The notes under the pieces were generated by a model. That model was not told where the DNA came from. It saw nothing but the letters and a program-made list of their open reading frames with translations, and did no database searches. 64,000 bases of DNA from Mycolicibacterium tusciae (GTDB lineage Bacteria > Actinomycetota > Actinomycetes > Mycobacteriales > Mycobacteriaceae). This document shows, piece by piece, positions 49,651 to 58,234 of the stretch (within the stretch, counting starts at the first letter, position 1; each line of letters opens with the position of its first letter). A program made the position numbers and the translations under genes. Where the stretch lies: the NCBI RefSeq assembly GCF_002086795.1, contig NZ_MVIM01000009.1:148354-212353 (forward strand), written 5' to 3'.

Positions 49651-50520
49651 ATGGACCTGGGACTGCACGCTCTCGGCATTGGTGCCGGCGCCGATCGCGC
49701 CGTGATCGACGCGGTCGCGACCGGAGCGGAACGCGCCGGATTCGCCACCCTGTGGTCGGGCGAGCACGTCGTGATGGTGGACCGTTCGACATCGCGCTAT
49801 CCGTACTCCGACGACGGCCAGATCGCGATCCCGTCGACCGCGGACTGGATCGACCCGCTGATCGGATTGAGCTTCGCTGCCGCTGCGACCTCGTCGATCA
49901 GGATCGCGACCGGGGTGTTGCTGCTGCCCGAGCACAATCCGGTCGTCGTCGCCAAACAGGCCGCGACGCTGGACAGATTGAGCGCAGGCAGGCTTTCGTT
50001 GGGCGTCGGAATCGGTTGGTCGCGTGAGGAGTTCGACGCACTCGGTGTCTCCTTCGAAAGGCGTGGCGCGCGCACGAAGGAGTATGTGGCAGCGATGCGC
50101 GCACTGTGGCGCGACGACATCGCCACGTTCGAAGGAGAGTTTGTCGCGTTCGATTCGGTGCGCGTCAACCCGAAACCCGCGGATCGGTCTATCCCGATCG
50201 TCGTCGGTGGCAACAGTGATGCGGCGCTGCGTCGGGTCGCGGCGTGGGGCGACGGCTGGTACGGCTTCAACCTCGCCGGGGTTGCCGAAGCGGCCGCACG
50301 GATCGCATTCCTGGGTGCCCAGTGCGCGGAAAACGGTCGCGACCGCGGTGAGCTGCGGGTGACCGTAGCGCTGCGCGATCCGCAGATCGACGATGCCGCC
50401 GCGCTGGCCGACCTCGGCGTCGATGAACTCGTCATCGTCGAAGGCCCGCCCGAAGACGCGGAACTCGCCGCGGGCTGGGTCTCGGCCGTGGCGGCACGCT
50501 GGGCTTCTGCGCTGCGTTGA
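49651..50520 (+). CDS. LLM-class F420-dependent oxidoreductase
   Basis: 289 residues. MDLGLHALGIGAGADRAVID, SGEHVVMVDRSTSRYPYSDD, SSIRIATGVLLLPEHNPVVV, GRLSLGVGIGWSREEFDALG and IPIVVGGNSDAALRRVAAWG, as in the TIGR03619-type F420 subgroup (substrate-side loop with Tyr/Pro). It is 28 bp after the Ntn-hydrolase gene and probably co-transcribed. The fifth LLM enzyme of the window; the substrate is unknown. Confidence 0.87.
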   Translation: MDLGLHALGIGAGADRAVIDAVATGAERAGFATLWSGEHVVMVDRSTSRYPYSDDGQIAIPSTADWIDPLIGLSFAAAATSSIRIATGVLLLPEHNPVVVAKQAATLDRLSAGRLSLGVGIGWSREEFDALGVSFERRGARTKEYVAAMRALWRDDIATFEGEFVAFDSVRVNPKPADRSIPIVVGGNSDAALRRVAAWGDGWYGFNLAGVAEAAARIAFLGAQCAENGRDRGELRVTVALRDPQIDDAAALADLGVDELVIVEGPPEDAELAAGWVSAVAARWASALR

Positions 50521-50535
50521 CCGAGGCGAGAAGAA

Positions 50536-50551
50536 GGTAGGTAAACCTACC
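50536..50551. promoter_or_regulatory. Perfect 16-bp palindrome upstream of mbtK, candidate iron-box-like site
   Basis: GGTAGGT (50536-50542) and ACCTACC (50545-50551) flank AA and are perfect complements. It lies 29 bp before the mbtK start. Half-sites contain the AGGT/ACCT core of IdeR boxes but the spacing differs from the 19-bp consensus, so IdeR control is a weaker call than for mbtL. Confidence 0.4.
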
Positions 50552-50580
50552 CTCATTTGCTCCGGTAGGCTCGGCGGGCG

Positions 50581-51213
50581 ATGAACGACATTGACGAGGC
50601 CCCATCACCCGTCTTGCCGCGTGAGCTGACATCGGTGTCCGACGAGGTTCGTGCCGTTGGCGCGCCGCCGACGCCTGCCCTTGGCGACCCCTACGGCTTC
50701 CGGCTCGCCGACGCGTCGGCCGATGCGGACATGGTGTCGGAGTGGATGAACCGCCCGCATCTGGTGGAGGCGTGGGAATACGACTGGCCGCCGGAACGGT
50801 GGCAACGCTACCTGCAGGCCCAACTCGACGGCGAATACTCGCGGCCCTTCATCGGCAGTTTTCGCGGCCAGCCGTTCGTCTACGTCGAGCTCTACCGAGC
50901 GGCGAAGGACTCGATCGCGCCGCGCTATGACGCAGATCCTCATGACATCGGTCTGCATGCGGCGATCGCGGAGATGCGTTTCGTCAATCGTGGGATCGCG
51001 CCGATCATGTTGCCTCGCTTGGTCGCCAACATTTTCGAGCTCGAACCTCGCTGCCGTCGCATCATGTTCGACCCCGACCACCGCAACGCCGGAGCGCGGG
51101 CGGTTTGCGAGTACGCCGGGGGCGTTTTCCTCGGCGAGCACGACATGTCGAATCGGCGAATGGCGTTGTACGCGCTGCCGCGTTCACCGTCGGACGTACC
51201 CGATATCGGCTAG
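50581..51213 (+). CDS. mbtK: Mycobactin lysine N6-acyltransferase (GNAT family)
   Basis: 210 residues. Signatures of MbtK/IucB-type acyltransferases: VSEWMNRPHLVEAWEYDWPP, WQRYLQAQL, RPFIGSFRGQPFVYVELYRA, DIGLHAAIAEMRFVNRGIAP and CRRIMFDPDHRNAGARAVCE. It transfers the long acyl chain to the hydroxylysine of mycobactin. The mbtL, mbtM and mbtN genes lie 0.7-4.3 kb away on the opposite strand, completing the mbt-2 locus, with a YceI gene in between. A palindrome upstream suggests metal control. Confidence 0.92.
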   Translation: MNDIDEAPSPVLPRELTSVSDEVRAVGAPPTPALGDPYGFRLADASADADMVSEWMNRPHLVEAWEYDWPPERWQRYLQAQLDGEYSRPFIGSFRGQPFVYVELYRAAKDSIAPRYDADPHDIGLHAAIAEMRFVNRGIAPIMLPRLVANIFELEPRCRRIMFDPDHRNAGARAVCEYAGGVFLGEHDMSNRRMALYALPRSPSDVPDIG

Positions 51214-51224
51214 CGTTCCCTGCC

Positions 51225-51923
51225 ATGAAGAAGCCTGTCCTGTGGGGACTCGGCATCCTGATCGTCTTCGCCATTGTCGGGTTCACGGCCGGACCGTGGA
51301 TCTATCGTGAGTTCATCGCCGGTGAGGCCGACGCCGAGCTGACGTTGCCCGGACAGACGGAGGCGGCGACCACCGATGTCAATGGGACGTGGACGGTGGT
51401 GGCGGGACCGGACGACGAAGCCAAACGCACGCAGGCGGGATATCGCGTCGACGAGATCCTGCGGGGCTCACCGCTGACCGTCAACGGTCGGACCCCAAAG
51501 GTCACCGGCGAGGCCGTGGTGGCCGCGGAGAAGTTGGAGTCGGCTACATTCACCGTCGACATGGCGTCGATCGCCTCCCCGGAAAGCGCACGCGACAACC
51601 AGTTTCGCGGCGAGGACATTCTCGACACCGGCAAGTTCCCGACCGCCGAGCTGCGTGTGACTCAGCCGGTCGACGTCGCCGCAGTGCCCGAGAGCGGTGC
51701 GCCGGTGACCCTGGACGTGCCGGTGAGCCTGACGGTCAAGGGCATCGCGCGCGACGTCACCGCCAAGGTAGATGTCCAACGCGCGGGAGACACCATCGTC
51801 GCCGCCGGCTCTGTACCGGTCACCTGGACCGATTTCAACGTCACGCCACCGGATTTCGCCGGCTTTGTGACCGTCGAACCGACTGGCACGATCGAGTTCC
51901 TGGTGAACCTCACGAAGAACTAG
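51225..51923 (+). CDS. Membrane-anchored YceI-family protein
   Basis: 232 residues from ATG 51225, just 11 nt after mbtK, so co-transcribed with it. One N-terminal TM segment (VLWGLGILIVFAIVGFTAGP), then an extracytoplasmic YceI lipocalin-like domain: NGTWTVVAGPDDEAKRTQAG, DMASIASPESARDNQFRGED, TGKFPTAELRVTQ, LTVKGIARDVTAKVDV and PPDFAGFVTVEPTGTIEFLV. The family binds polyisoprenoid-type lipids. It ends overlapping the convergent mbtN gene by 4 nt. Its place in the siderophore locus is unexplained. Confidence 0.88.
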   Translation: MKKPVLWGLGILIVFAIVGFTAGPWIYREFIAGEADAELTLPGQTEAATTDVNGTWTVVAGPDDEAKRTQAGYRVDEILRGSPLTVNGRTPKVTGEAVVAAEKLESATFTVDMASIASPESARDNQFRGEDILDTGKFPTAELRVTQPVDVAAVPESGAPVTLDVPVSLTVKGIARDVTAKVDVQRAGDTIVAAGSVPVTWTDFNVTPPDFAGFVTVEPTGTIEFLVNLTKN

Positions 51924-53080
51924 GGCAGCTGGTTGAATTCGGCGTAGCCGTCGTAGTCAGGCTTCATCGCCGCGGCGACCAACTCCCACAGCACCTCGTC
52001 GGTGCCGCCGCCGACCCGCGCCAGCTTCATGTCGCGCCACCACCGGCCCAGCGGTGTCTCGTCCACCAGATAGCCCGAGCCACCGAAGATGTGCATACAT
52101 TCGTTGAGCACCTCTTCGCCCAGACGGGCCGCGTTGACCTTCATCGCCGCAGCGGCTCGGAGATCCAGCTTGCCCGTCGCCGCGATACCGTCAAGCGCAT
52201 ACCGCAGCATATCGACGCGTGCCTGCAGGTCGGCCATGCGCAGCCGCAGCGCCTGATGGTCATACAAGGTATGGCCGAACTGCCGGCGAGTCATCATGCG
52301 CGCCAGCGTGATTCCGATGACACGCTGAGCCGACGTCGACACCAGGCCCGCCACCGACATCCGCTCCTGCGCCAGTCCCCAAGAGATCGCGGCCAGCCCG
52401 ATGCCTGCCCGCGCGACCAATGCGTCGGCGGGCACCCAGGTGTCGATGTGCACCGCGGCGGTGTCCAGCGGACCCGCGCCGACCTTGCGGTATTGTGGCT
52501 GAATTTCGCACTGCGCCAACGGGATGGCGATGACGACCACGCTGCCGTGCTTGCTGTTCGGATCATGGTCGACATTGCGGGCCACCGCCATGACGTGGTC
52601 GGCGACCGGGGACAGTGACACGAACTTCTTGATGCCCTTGACTTCGAATCCGTCCCGGACCGATCGGACCTCGGTGCCGACGATTTGCAGGTCGGATCCA
52701 CCGGACTGTTCGGAGGCACCGATACACAGCACCGCCTCGCCGCGAATCGCCTGCTCGGCGATTTTGCGCAGGTAATCCGACTTACCGAACCGCCGCAGAA
52801 TCGCGATCGCGGAGTCGTGCAGTCCCACGCCGACGCCGATGCCTGCCGACCCCAGCGTTCCGAGCTTCCGTGCCAAAGCGATCACCTTTGCGACGTCCGA
52901 ATGCTGCTGGCCCTCCGGCCATTTGGCGGCGAAAATACCTGATTCACCAAGGTATTCGATGAGCTGGCGGGGAAAGCGCTCGATCTCTTCTGCCTCGGCC
53001 GTCCACTTGGTCACCCGATCGTCGAAGACCCGGTCGAGCAGCTCACAGTAGTCCTCGTCCGCAGGGAGATCTGCGGTCAT
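51920..53080 (-). CDS. mbtN: Acyl-CoA(ACP) dehydrogenase of mycobactin lipidation
   Basis: 386 residues from ATG 53080, which overlaps the mbtM stop (ATGA). ACAD signatures: CIGASEQSGGSDLQIVGTEV, RQFGHTLYDHQALRLRMADL, HIFGGSGYLVDETPLGRWWR (Glu in the catalytic region) and GGTDEVLWELVAAAMKPDYD. MbtN (FadE14) introduces the cis double bond into the acyl chain carried by MbtL before MbtK transfers it. The upstream extension of the frame overlaps mbtM and is rejected. Confidence 0.92.
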   Translation of the reverse strand: MTADLPADEDYCELLDRVFDDRVTKWTAEAEEIERFPRQLIEYLGESGIFAAKWPEGQQHSDVAKVIALARKLGTLGSAGIGVGVGLHDSAIAILRRFGKSDYLRKIAEQAIRGEAVLCIGASEQSGGSDLQIVGTEVRSVRDGFEVKGIKKFVSLSPVADHVMAVARNVDHDPNSKHGSVVVIAIPLAQCEIQPQYRKVGAGPLDTAAVHIDTWVPADALVARAGIGLAAISWGLAQERMSVAGLVSTSAQRVIGITLARMMTRRQFGHTLYDHQALRLRMADLQARVDMLRYALDGIAATGKLDLRAAAAMKVNAARLGEEVLNECMHIFGGSGYLVDETPLGRWWRDMKLARVGGGTDEVLWELVAAAMKPDYDGYAEFNQLP

Positions 53081-54657
53081 CGGCTGGCTCCTTCGAGGCT
53101 GCGCTTGACCTCCAACCGGCGCAGCTTGCCCGAGGACGTGCGTGGCAGCGCACCGGGTTTTACGAACACCACATCGGCGGGCACCACACCGCATTCGGAT
53201 GCGACGCGGGCAACCACGGCACTGCGCGCTGCGGGCTCGTCGTCGCCTTTGAACTCCGCGGTGATGATCAGTCGCGGTCGGGCGGTTGCCTCACCCGTGC
53301 CGATCGCGATCACGCAACCGTCACGCACGCCGTCGATCTGGCCGGCAATGCGTTCGATCTCGTTGGGGAACACGTTGCGTCCCGCCACCGTGATGAGCTC
53401 CTTCGCGCGGCCACAGACGACGACCCCCTCGTCGGTCAGGTATCCGAGATCCCCGGTGGGCAGCCAATCGCGAAAATCGATCGGTGCCGCGCCGACATAC
53501 CCGTTCATGAGTGACGTGCCGCGGATCTCGATCTCTCCGACCTCACGATCGGTTACCTCGGTGGCGTGAGGCTGCTCGGTGTTCACCCGAATCTCCATAC
53601 CGTCGATCGGGTGGCCTAGGACAGCGAAGCGCCTGGTGGATTCACCCGCATCGGTGGTGACGGTGACCTCGTCAACACGAAGACCTGAGAAGGGCTCGGG
53701 AATGGTTACCGCACAGGTAGATTCGGCAAGCCCATAGGACGGGGCAAGTGAATTCGGGTTGAAACCGAAGCGGGCCATCTCTGCGGAGAAGCGTGCGTAT
53801 CCGTCACAGTCGACGGGCTCGCCACCGTTGAGCGTGTAGCCGAGATTGCTCAGATTGAGACCGGAGAGGCCGCTGCCGTACTTGCCGATGATGTTGAACG
53901 CCATATTGGGCGCCGCGGTCATCGTGGCCTTGCTCTCGTGAAGCCAGTTCAACCAACCAAATGGATTGCTGGAAAAGGCTTTTGTGGACGCCTGCCAAAG
54001 ATCCGCCTGCCCGAGCGTGGACACGAGCATGACCGCAAGGCCCATGTCGTGGTAGATCGGTAACCAGCTCTGCAGTCGGGAGTCGCCGTCGATATTGATT
54101 CGCGTGGTCAGTCCGCGAAGGTTGGCCAGGGCTGCGGCGGGCGATATCTGCGCTGTGCGTGGAGTTCCGGTGGAACCCGCAGTGCCCTGCAGGATGGCGA
54201 CGTCGGCTGTCCGGGATGCTTCGAAGGTGGTGGACCGGCGGGCGTGGGCCACGTCGACGAGATCGCGAACGACGACTCCGTCGGCCTGCTCGCGCAGCAG
54301 TTCCAGCTCGGCGCCGTGACTGAACACCGTCGTCACTCCGATGCTGCGCCACCTGTTCAAAGTCGTCTGCGCCCATCGCGCGGGATCGGCGCGCCGAATC
54401 GGTCCCGGCAGGATCGACAGTCCCGCACCCGCGTAGAAGGTGCCCGGTATCGCGGCGAGGTACTCGATGGTCGGCTCACCGACGAGGCCGACCGAAGTGG
54501 ATCCGTCGTCGACGATGCGGTCGGCGACGTTCTCGGATCGGGCGTGGACCTCCGGCCAGGGATGGTGAATCCACTTGTCGCTGTCGGTATCGAGCACCGA
54601 CAACTGGGTTTTGGCTCCTCGCATCGCGGCCGACAGTGCCGCGGCCAGCACGGTCAC
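53077..54657 (-). CDS. mbtM: Long-chain fatty acyl-ACP ligase of mycobactin biosynthesis
   Basis: 526 residues from GTG 54657 (GTGA overlap with mbtL). Adenylate-forming enzyme: AILQGTAGSTGTPRTAQIS (A3-type loop), PSYGLAESTCAVTIPEPFSG, LPTGDLGYLTDEGVVVCGRA and the C-terminal Lys region PGALPRTSSGKLRRLEVK. MbtM (FadD33) activates a fatty acid as acyl-AMP and loads it on the carrier protein MbtL. It sits in the operon order mbtL, mbtM, mbtN as in M. tuberculosis Rv1344-Rv1346. Confidence 0.93.
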   Translation of the reverse strand: MTVLAAALSAAMRGAKTQLSVLDTDSDKWIHHPWPEVHARSENVADRIVDDGSTSVGLVGEPTIEYLAAIPGTFYAGAGLSILPGPIRRADPARWAQTTLNRWRSIGVTTVFSHGAELELLREQADGVVVRDLVDVAHARRSTTFEASRTADVAILQGTAGSTGTPRTAQISPAAALANLRGLTTRINIDGDSRLQSWLPIYHDMGLAVMLVSTLGQADLWQASTKAFSSNPFGWLNWLHESKATMTAAPNMAFNIIGKYGSGLSGLNLSNLGYTLNGGEPVDCDGYARFSAEMARFGFNPNSLAPSYGLAESTCAVTIPEPFSGLRVDEVTVTTDAGESTRRFAVLGHPIDGMEIRVNTEQPHATEVTDREVGEIEIRGTSLMNGYVGAAPIDFRDWLPTGDLGYLTDEGVVVCGRAKELITVAGRNVFPNEIERIAGQIDGVRDGCVIAIGTGEATARPRLIITAEFKGDDEPAARSAVVARVASECGVVPADVVFVKPGALPRTSSGKLRRLEVKRSLEGASR

Positions 54658-54923
54658 GAGTTCAAGTGGGCCGCGGGCACCTTCGCAAGGATGACCGCTT
54701 CGAGATCGCCCACGGTGTCGCAGCTGAGCAGGTCCTCTTCGGACAGCGCCACCCCGAGTTTGTCCTCGATGGCCACCAGTCCGACTGCGAATGCCACCGA
54801 GTCGAGCCCGACGTCGTCGATCAGTCTGGATTCCCGCGTGACCCTGCGCATGTCTACGTTCATGTCTTCGCGCAGGATCTCGGTGAGTGCAGCGCTCACG
54901 GCTTCTGGATTAGACGAAGTCAC
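54654..54923 (-). CDS. mbtL: Acyl carrier protein of mycobactin biosynthesis
   Basis: 89 residues from GTG 54923. ACP fold: AVSAALTEILREDMNVDMRR, then DDVGLDSVAFAVGLVAIED, with the phosphopantetheine Ser in GLDS. The longer open frame upstream covers an IdeR box and a fluoride riboswitch and is non-coding, which fixes GTG 54923 as start. It carries the acyl chain between MbtM, MbtN and MbtK. The iron box 27 bp upstream predicts induction under iron starvation. Confidence 0.92.
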   Translation of the reverse strand: MTSSNPEAVSAALTEILREDMNVDMRRVTRESRLIDDVGLDSVAFAVGLVAIEDKLGVALSEEDLLSCDTVGDLEAVILAKVPAAHLNS

Positions 54924-54949
54924 GGCGTGGGACGGTACACGCGAATCCA

Positions 54950-54969
54950 AGGTGAGGCTAGCCTTACCT
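54950..54969 (-). promoter_or_regulatory. IdeR (iron) box upstream of mbtL
   Basis: AGGTGAGGCTAGCCTTACCT is a near-perfect palindrome around GCTAGC-like centre, with the AGG...AGGCT and AGCCT...CCT halves of the IdeR consensus. It lies 27 bp upstream of mbtL. IdeR-Fe(II) should repress the mbtLMN operon when iron is plentiful. Confidence 0.75.
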
Positions 54970-55037
54970 CTCGCGATTGAAGAAGCGCCGGCTTTGGTAC
55001 CCCGATATCCGCAGCTAGAGCGGTACAGTCCTTCGAA

Positions 55038-55101
55038 GTGGTGATGGATCTCGCCCGAGCTCGTCGCTCGAACCGCCAATTGGCTGATAGTTCCTGCCGT
55101 C
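55038..55101 (+). ncRNA. Fluoride riboswitch (crcB motif) upstream of crcB
   Basis: The plus strand shows the conserved features in order: GGTGATGGATCTCGCC (55040-55055, P1/P2 with GGNGATGG), a short variable stem, AACCGCC (55071-55077) and GGCTGATAGTTCCTGCC (55082-55098; the canonical form is GGCTGATGAnTCCTAC). It precedes two crcB genes by 27 nt. Fluoride binding would switch on expression, most likely at translation or early termination. Confidence 0.9.
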
Positions 55102-55127
55102 ATTGCGATGGATCAGGTACCTAATAC

Positions 55128-55679
55128 ATGACCTCAGAACCGCCGGGCGTGAAGCCCCCGAACGACGACGGAGACGTACCTGGCGAAGGGACGTCGCCGG
55201 CGGCCGCCGACTCCCACGCCGAGTTGCTCACGGATCCCGACGCCCCGGCCAGACCGCTACGACCGCTGCACCTACGGCCATCGGCGATGGCCTGGGTGTT
55301 CCTCGGCGGTATCGCCGGAACAGCGCTGCGCTATTACGTGGAGAAGGCCCTACCGCACGATGGCGCATCGTGGCCGTGGGCGACCTTTTCGATCAACCTG
55401 TGCGGCGCCTTCCTATTGGGCGGCTTGCTCGAGGGACTCGCACGTCTCGGCGCGGACTCGGGATGGCGCCGCCGCGCTCGCCTCTGCGCCGGCACCGGGT
55501 TCTGCGGGGCGTTCACCACCTACAGCACCTTCGCACTGGAGATCGTGCTGTTGGGCCGACACGGCGATTTCGGAACCGCCATCAGTTACGGCCTGCTCAG
55601 CGTCGTGGGCGGCGTGTTCACCGCCTGGCTTGGCATCGTGATCACGGCAGCGGTGCACCGTAGGAGGTCGCCCGAGTGA
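55128..55679 (+). CDS. crcB1: Fluoride channel subunit CrcB/Fluc (longer copy)
   Basis: 183 residues. A polar N-terminal extension of about 50 residues, then the Fluc domain: AMAWVFLGGIAGTALRYYVE, FSINLCGAFLLGGLLEG (conserved Asn), GTGFCGAFTTYSTFALEIVL (T-T-Y/F-S-T pore motif) and four TM segments. It overlaps crcB2 by 4 nt. Two unequal copies usually make a heterodimeric channel that exports F- passively and protects cells at low external pH. Controlled by the riboswitch just upstream. Confidence 0.93.
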   Translation: MTSEPPGVKPPNDDGDVPGEGTSPAAADSHAELLTDPDAPARPLRPLHLRPSAMAWVFLGGIAGTALRYYVEKALPHDGASWPWATFSINLCGAFLLGGLLEGLARLGADSGWRRRARLCAGTGFCGAFTTYSTFALEIVLLGRHGDFGTAISYGLLSVVGGVFTAWLGIVITAAVHRRRSPE

Positions 55680-56044
55680 TTGCGATCCTCACCTTCCTCG
55701 CGGGAGCCTCGGGCGCGGTCACGCGGTTCCTGCTCGACGCATGGACGAAACAGCGCTGGCAGTCTCCGTTTCCCTTGGCCACTGTCGTCATCAACATCAC
55801 GGGATCGCTGTTCCTCGGTGTGCTCGCCGGACTGGTGCTGTTCCACGACCAATCAAGCACCTGGCAGACCGTGCTGGGCACCGGATTCTGCGGCGGCTAC
55901 ACGACTTTCAGCACCGCCAGCTTCGAGACCGTGCGACTGGTCCAACAAGGCCGGCGAGGACTTGCGCTGCTCAACGCGCTCGTTTCCCTGGTGCTATCGG
56001 TCGCCGCATGCGCGCTCGGACTGGCTGTGGTGTGGGCGCTCTGA
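55676..56044 (+). CDS. crcB2: Fluoride channel subunit CrcB/Fluc (shorter copy)
   Basis: 122 residues from GTG 55676. Fluc signatures: FLAGASGAVTRFLLDAW, TVVINITGSLFLGVLAG (conserved Asn), GTGFCGGYTTFSTASFETVR. Four TM segments. Partner of crcB1, with which it overlaps by 4 nt, so the two are made in equal amounts. Short gap before the stress-protein gene. Confidence 0.94.
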   Translation: MIAILTFLAGASGAVTRFLLDAWTKQRWQSPFPLATVVINITGSLFLGVLAGLVLFHDQSSTWQTVLGTGFCGGYTTFSTASFETVRLVQQGRRGLALLNALVSLVLSVAACALGLAVVWAL

Positions 56045-56080
56045 ACCCGTGAGATTTTCGACCGATGGAGGCGGCCCGTA

Positions 56081-56548
56081 ATGGCAGACCTTGACGAATC
56101 CACGACGCGGACATCTGCGGAGTTGGTGGTCGGCTGGGATCGTGAACCCGCGAGCGCCGCGGCGTTGCGTTACGCGGTGATGCTGGCACGGTATCTGGAC
56201 GCGCACCTGCACGTGGTGCACATCGCCGACGTCGCCGACCTACCCATCGATCCGGACGCGTGGGATTACGAACAGCAGTTCCACGCCAGCGTCGAAGCCC
56301 ACGCCGTCGCCGCACGAAAGCTGCTGGACGAATTCGGCGTGAACTGGACGTACCACGCTATGCACGGCCGTCCACCCGATGTGCTCGCCGAGCTTGCCGA
56401 GCGGGTCGATGCCGTGATGATCGTCCTCGGCGCACCACGGGGCGGAGTGCACTCGTTCATCGACACCTTCGCCGGACAGTCCGTCGCCCACCAGTTGACT
56501 CGCAAACACGCCCGAGCGGTGCTGCTGGTACCCGACTCGTCGGCCTGA
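56081..56548 (+). CDS. Universal stress protein (UspA family)
   Basis: 155 residues, a single USP domain: ELVVGWDREPASAAALRYAV, DAHLHVVHIADVADLP, then VDAVMIVLGAPRGGVHSFID and GQSVAHQLTRKHARAVLLVP, where the Gly-x-x-Gly type ATP-binding loop sits near the C-terminus. Usp proteins bind ATP/AMP and appear in stress and dormancy. It lies 36 bp after crcB2, preceded by GGAGG, and is probably in the same operon or transcribed from a nearby promoter. Confidence 0.88.
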   Translation: MADLDESTTRTSAELVVGWDREPASAAALRYAVMLARYLDAHLHVVHIADVADLPIDPDAWDYEQQFHASVEAHAVAARKLLDEFGVNWTYHAMHGRPPDVLAELAERVDAVMIVLGAPRGGVHSFIDTFAGQSVAHQLTRKHARAVLLVPDSSA

Positions 56549-56599
56549 ATTCTCCGCGCCATGGCGGTGCGCGGCGCGGAAACAGAGCAGACTGGACAC

Positions 56600-58234
56600 A
56601 TGGCGGCCAACCCCCGCGCCGGTCAACCGGCGCAACCCGAAGACCTCATCGATGTGGCTCAGGTGGTCACGGCCTATTACACCGTCGAACCCGATCCCGA
56701 CAACGTCGACCAACAGGTGGCGTTCGGCACGTCAGGCCATCGGGGCTCCAGCCTCGATGCGGCGTTCAACGAGGCACACATCCATGCCACGACCCAGGCC
56801 ATCGTCGAGTACCGGCATGCGCAGGGCATCACTGGTCCGCTATTCATCGGCCGTGATACCCATGCGCTCTCGGAACCGGCGTGGGAGTCGGCGCTGGAGG
56901 TCCTGGCCGCCAATGATGTGGTAGCGATGATCGATGCCGCGGACGGCTACACGCCGACGCCAGCGGTCAGCCACGCCATCCTGGCGTACAACCGCGGCCG
57001 CAATCGCGATCTGGCGGATGGGATCGTCGTCACGCCGTCACACAACCCACCCCGCGACGGCGGATTCAAGTACAACCCGCCCAATGGCGGTCCCGCCGAT
57101 ACCGATGCCACCGGGGCGATCGCTAAACGGGCCAACGAACTGCTGCGGAATAACCTCGAGGGCGTGAAGCGTGTGCCGTTGGCCCGCGCGGCGGAACACG
57201 CACGGCGGCACGACTACCTCAACGCGTACATCGACGACCTGCCCAGCGTGGTCGATCTGCACGCGATCAGCGCCGAGGGAATCCGCATCGGCGCCGACCC
57301 GCTGGGTGGCGCAAGCGTCGACTACTGGGGCGCCATCGCCGAGCGACACAACCTGAAGCTCACCGTGGTCAACCCGCTCGTCGATGCGACGTGGCGGTTC
57401 ATGACGCTCGACACCGACGGCAAGATTCGGATGGATTGCAGTTCGCCCAACGCGATGGCGTCATTGATCGCCAACCGCGACAGCTACCAGATCGCGACAG
57501 GCAACGACGCGGACTCCGACCGGCACGGCATCGTCACACCCGATGGTGGGCTGCTCAACCCGAACCACTTCCTGGCTGTGGTGATCGACTACCTATGCGC
57601 CAACAGGCCCGAGTGGCCGGCATCCACGGCCGTCGGTAAGACCGCGGTGAGTTCGTCGATCATCGACCGGGTCGTCGCCGGGCTGGGCCGAAAATTGGTT
57701 GAGGTTCCGGTGGGCTTCAAGTGGTTCGTCGACGGATTGCTCAGCGGCACTATCGGTTTCGGTGGCGAGGAGAGTGCCGGGGCGTCGTTCCTGCGGCGCA
57801 ACGGGTCGGTGTGGACGACGGATAAGGACGGCATCATCCTGGCGCTGCTAGCGTCGGAGATCCTGGCGAAGACTGGTTCGACGCCGTCGCAGCGATACAA
57901 CGCGCTCGCCGAAAAGTACGGTGCGCCAACGTACGCCCGCATCGACGCGCCTGCCAACCGTGAGCAAAAGGCGCGGCTTGCCAAGCTGTCGGCCGAGCAG
58001 GTCAGCGCCACCGAGCTGGCGGGCGAGGCGATCACCGCGAAGCTGACGACGGCGCCGGGCAACGGCGCGCCGCTGGGCGGTCTGAAGGTCACGACGGAGA
58101 ACGCGTGGTTCGCTGCGCGCCCGTCGGGTACCGAGGACGTCTACAAGATCTACGCCGAGTCGTTCCGCGGGCCGGACCATCTTGCCGAGGTGCAGGAAGC
58201 GGCCAAGGACGTGGTGAATAAAGTCATTGCGTGA
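56600..58234 (+). CDS. pgm: Phosphoglucomutase (alpha-D-glucose-specific)
   Basis: About 544 residues from ATG 56600 (MAANPRAGQPAQPEDLIDVA, the usual mycobacterial N-terminus). Domain landmarks: AFGTSGHRGSSLDAAFNEAH, catalytic phosphoserine loop GIVVTPSHNPPRDGGFKYNP, metal-binding ATGNDADSDRHGIVT, sugar-binding GFGGEESAGASFL and phosphate-binding WFAARPSGTEDVYKIYAESF. It interconverts glucose-1- and glucose-6-phosphate, feeding glycogen, trehalose and cell-wall sugars. The next gene overlaps its stop by 4 nt. Confidence 0.95.
   Translation: MAANPRAGQPAQPEDLIDVAQVVTAYYTVEPDPDNVDQQVAFGTSGHRGSSLDAAFNEAHIHATTQAIVEYRHAQGITGPLFIGRDTHALSEPAWESALEVLAANDVVAMIDAADGYTPTPAVSHAILAYNRGRNRDLADGIVVTPSHNPPRDGGFKYNPPNGGPADTDATGAIAKRANELLRNNLEGVKRVPLARAAEHARRHDYLNAYIDDLPSVVDLHAISAEGIRIGADPLGGASVDYWGAIAERHNLKLTVVNPLVDATWRFMTLDTDGKIRMDCSSPNAMASLIANRDSYQIATGNDADSDRHGIVTPDGGLLNPNHFLAVVIDYLCANRPEWPASTAVGKTAVSSSIIDRVVAGLGRKLVEVPVGFKWFVDGLLSGTIGFGGEESAGASFLRRNGSVWTTDKDGIILALLASEILAKTGSTPSQRYNALAEKYGAPTYARIDAPANREQKARLAKLSAEQVSATELAGEAITAKLTTAPGNGAPLGGLKVTTENAWFAARPSGTEDVYKIYAESFRGPDHLAEVQEAAKDVVNKVIA

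Noticed and set aside
54924..55103. N-terminal extension of mbtL to 55103
   Set aside because: It would run through the IdeR box and the fluoride riboswitch; ACP similarity begins at 54923.
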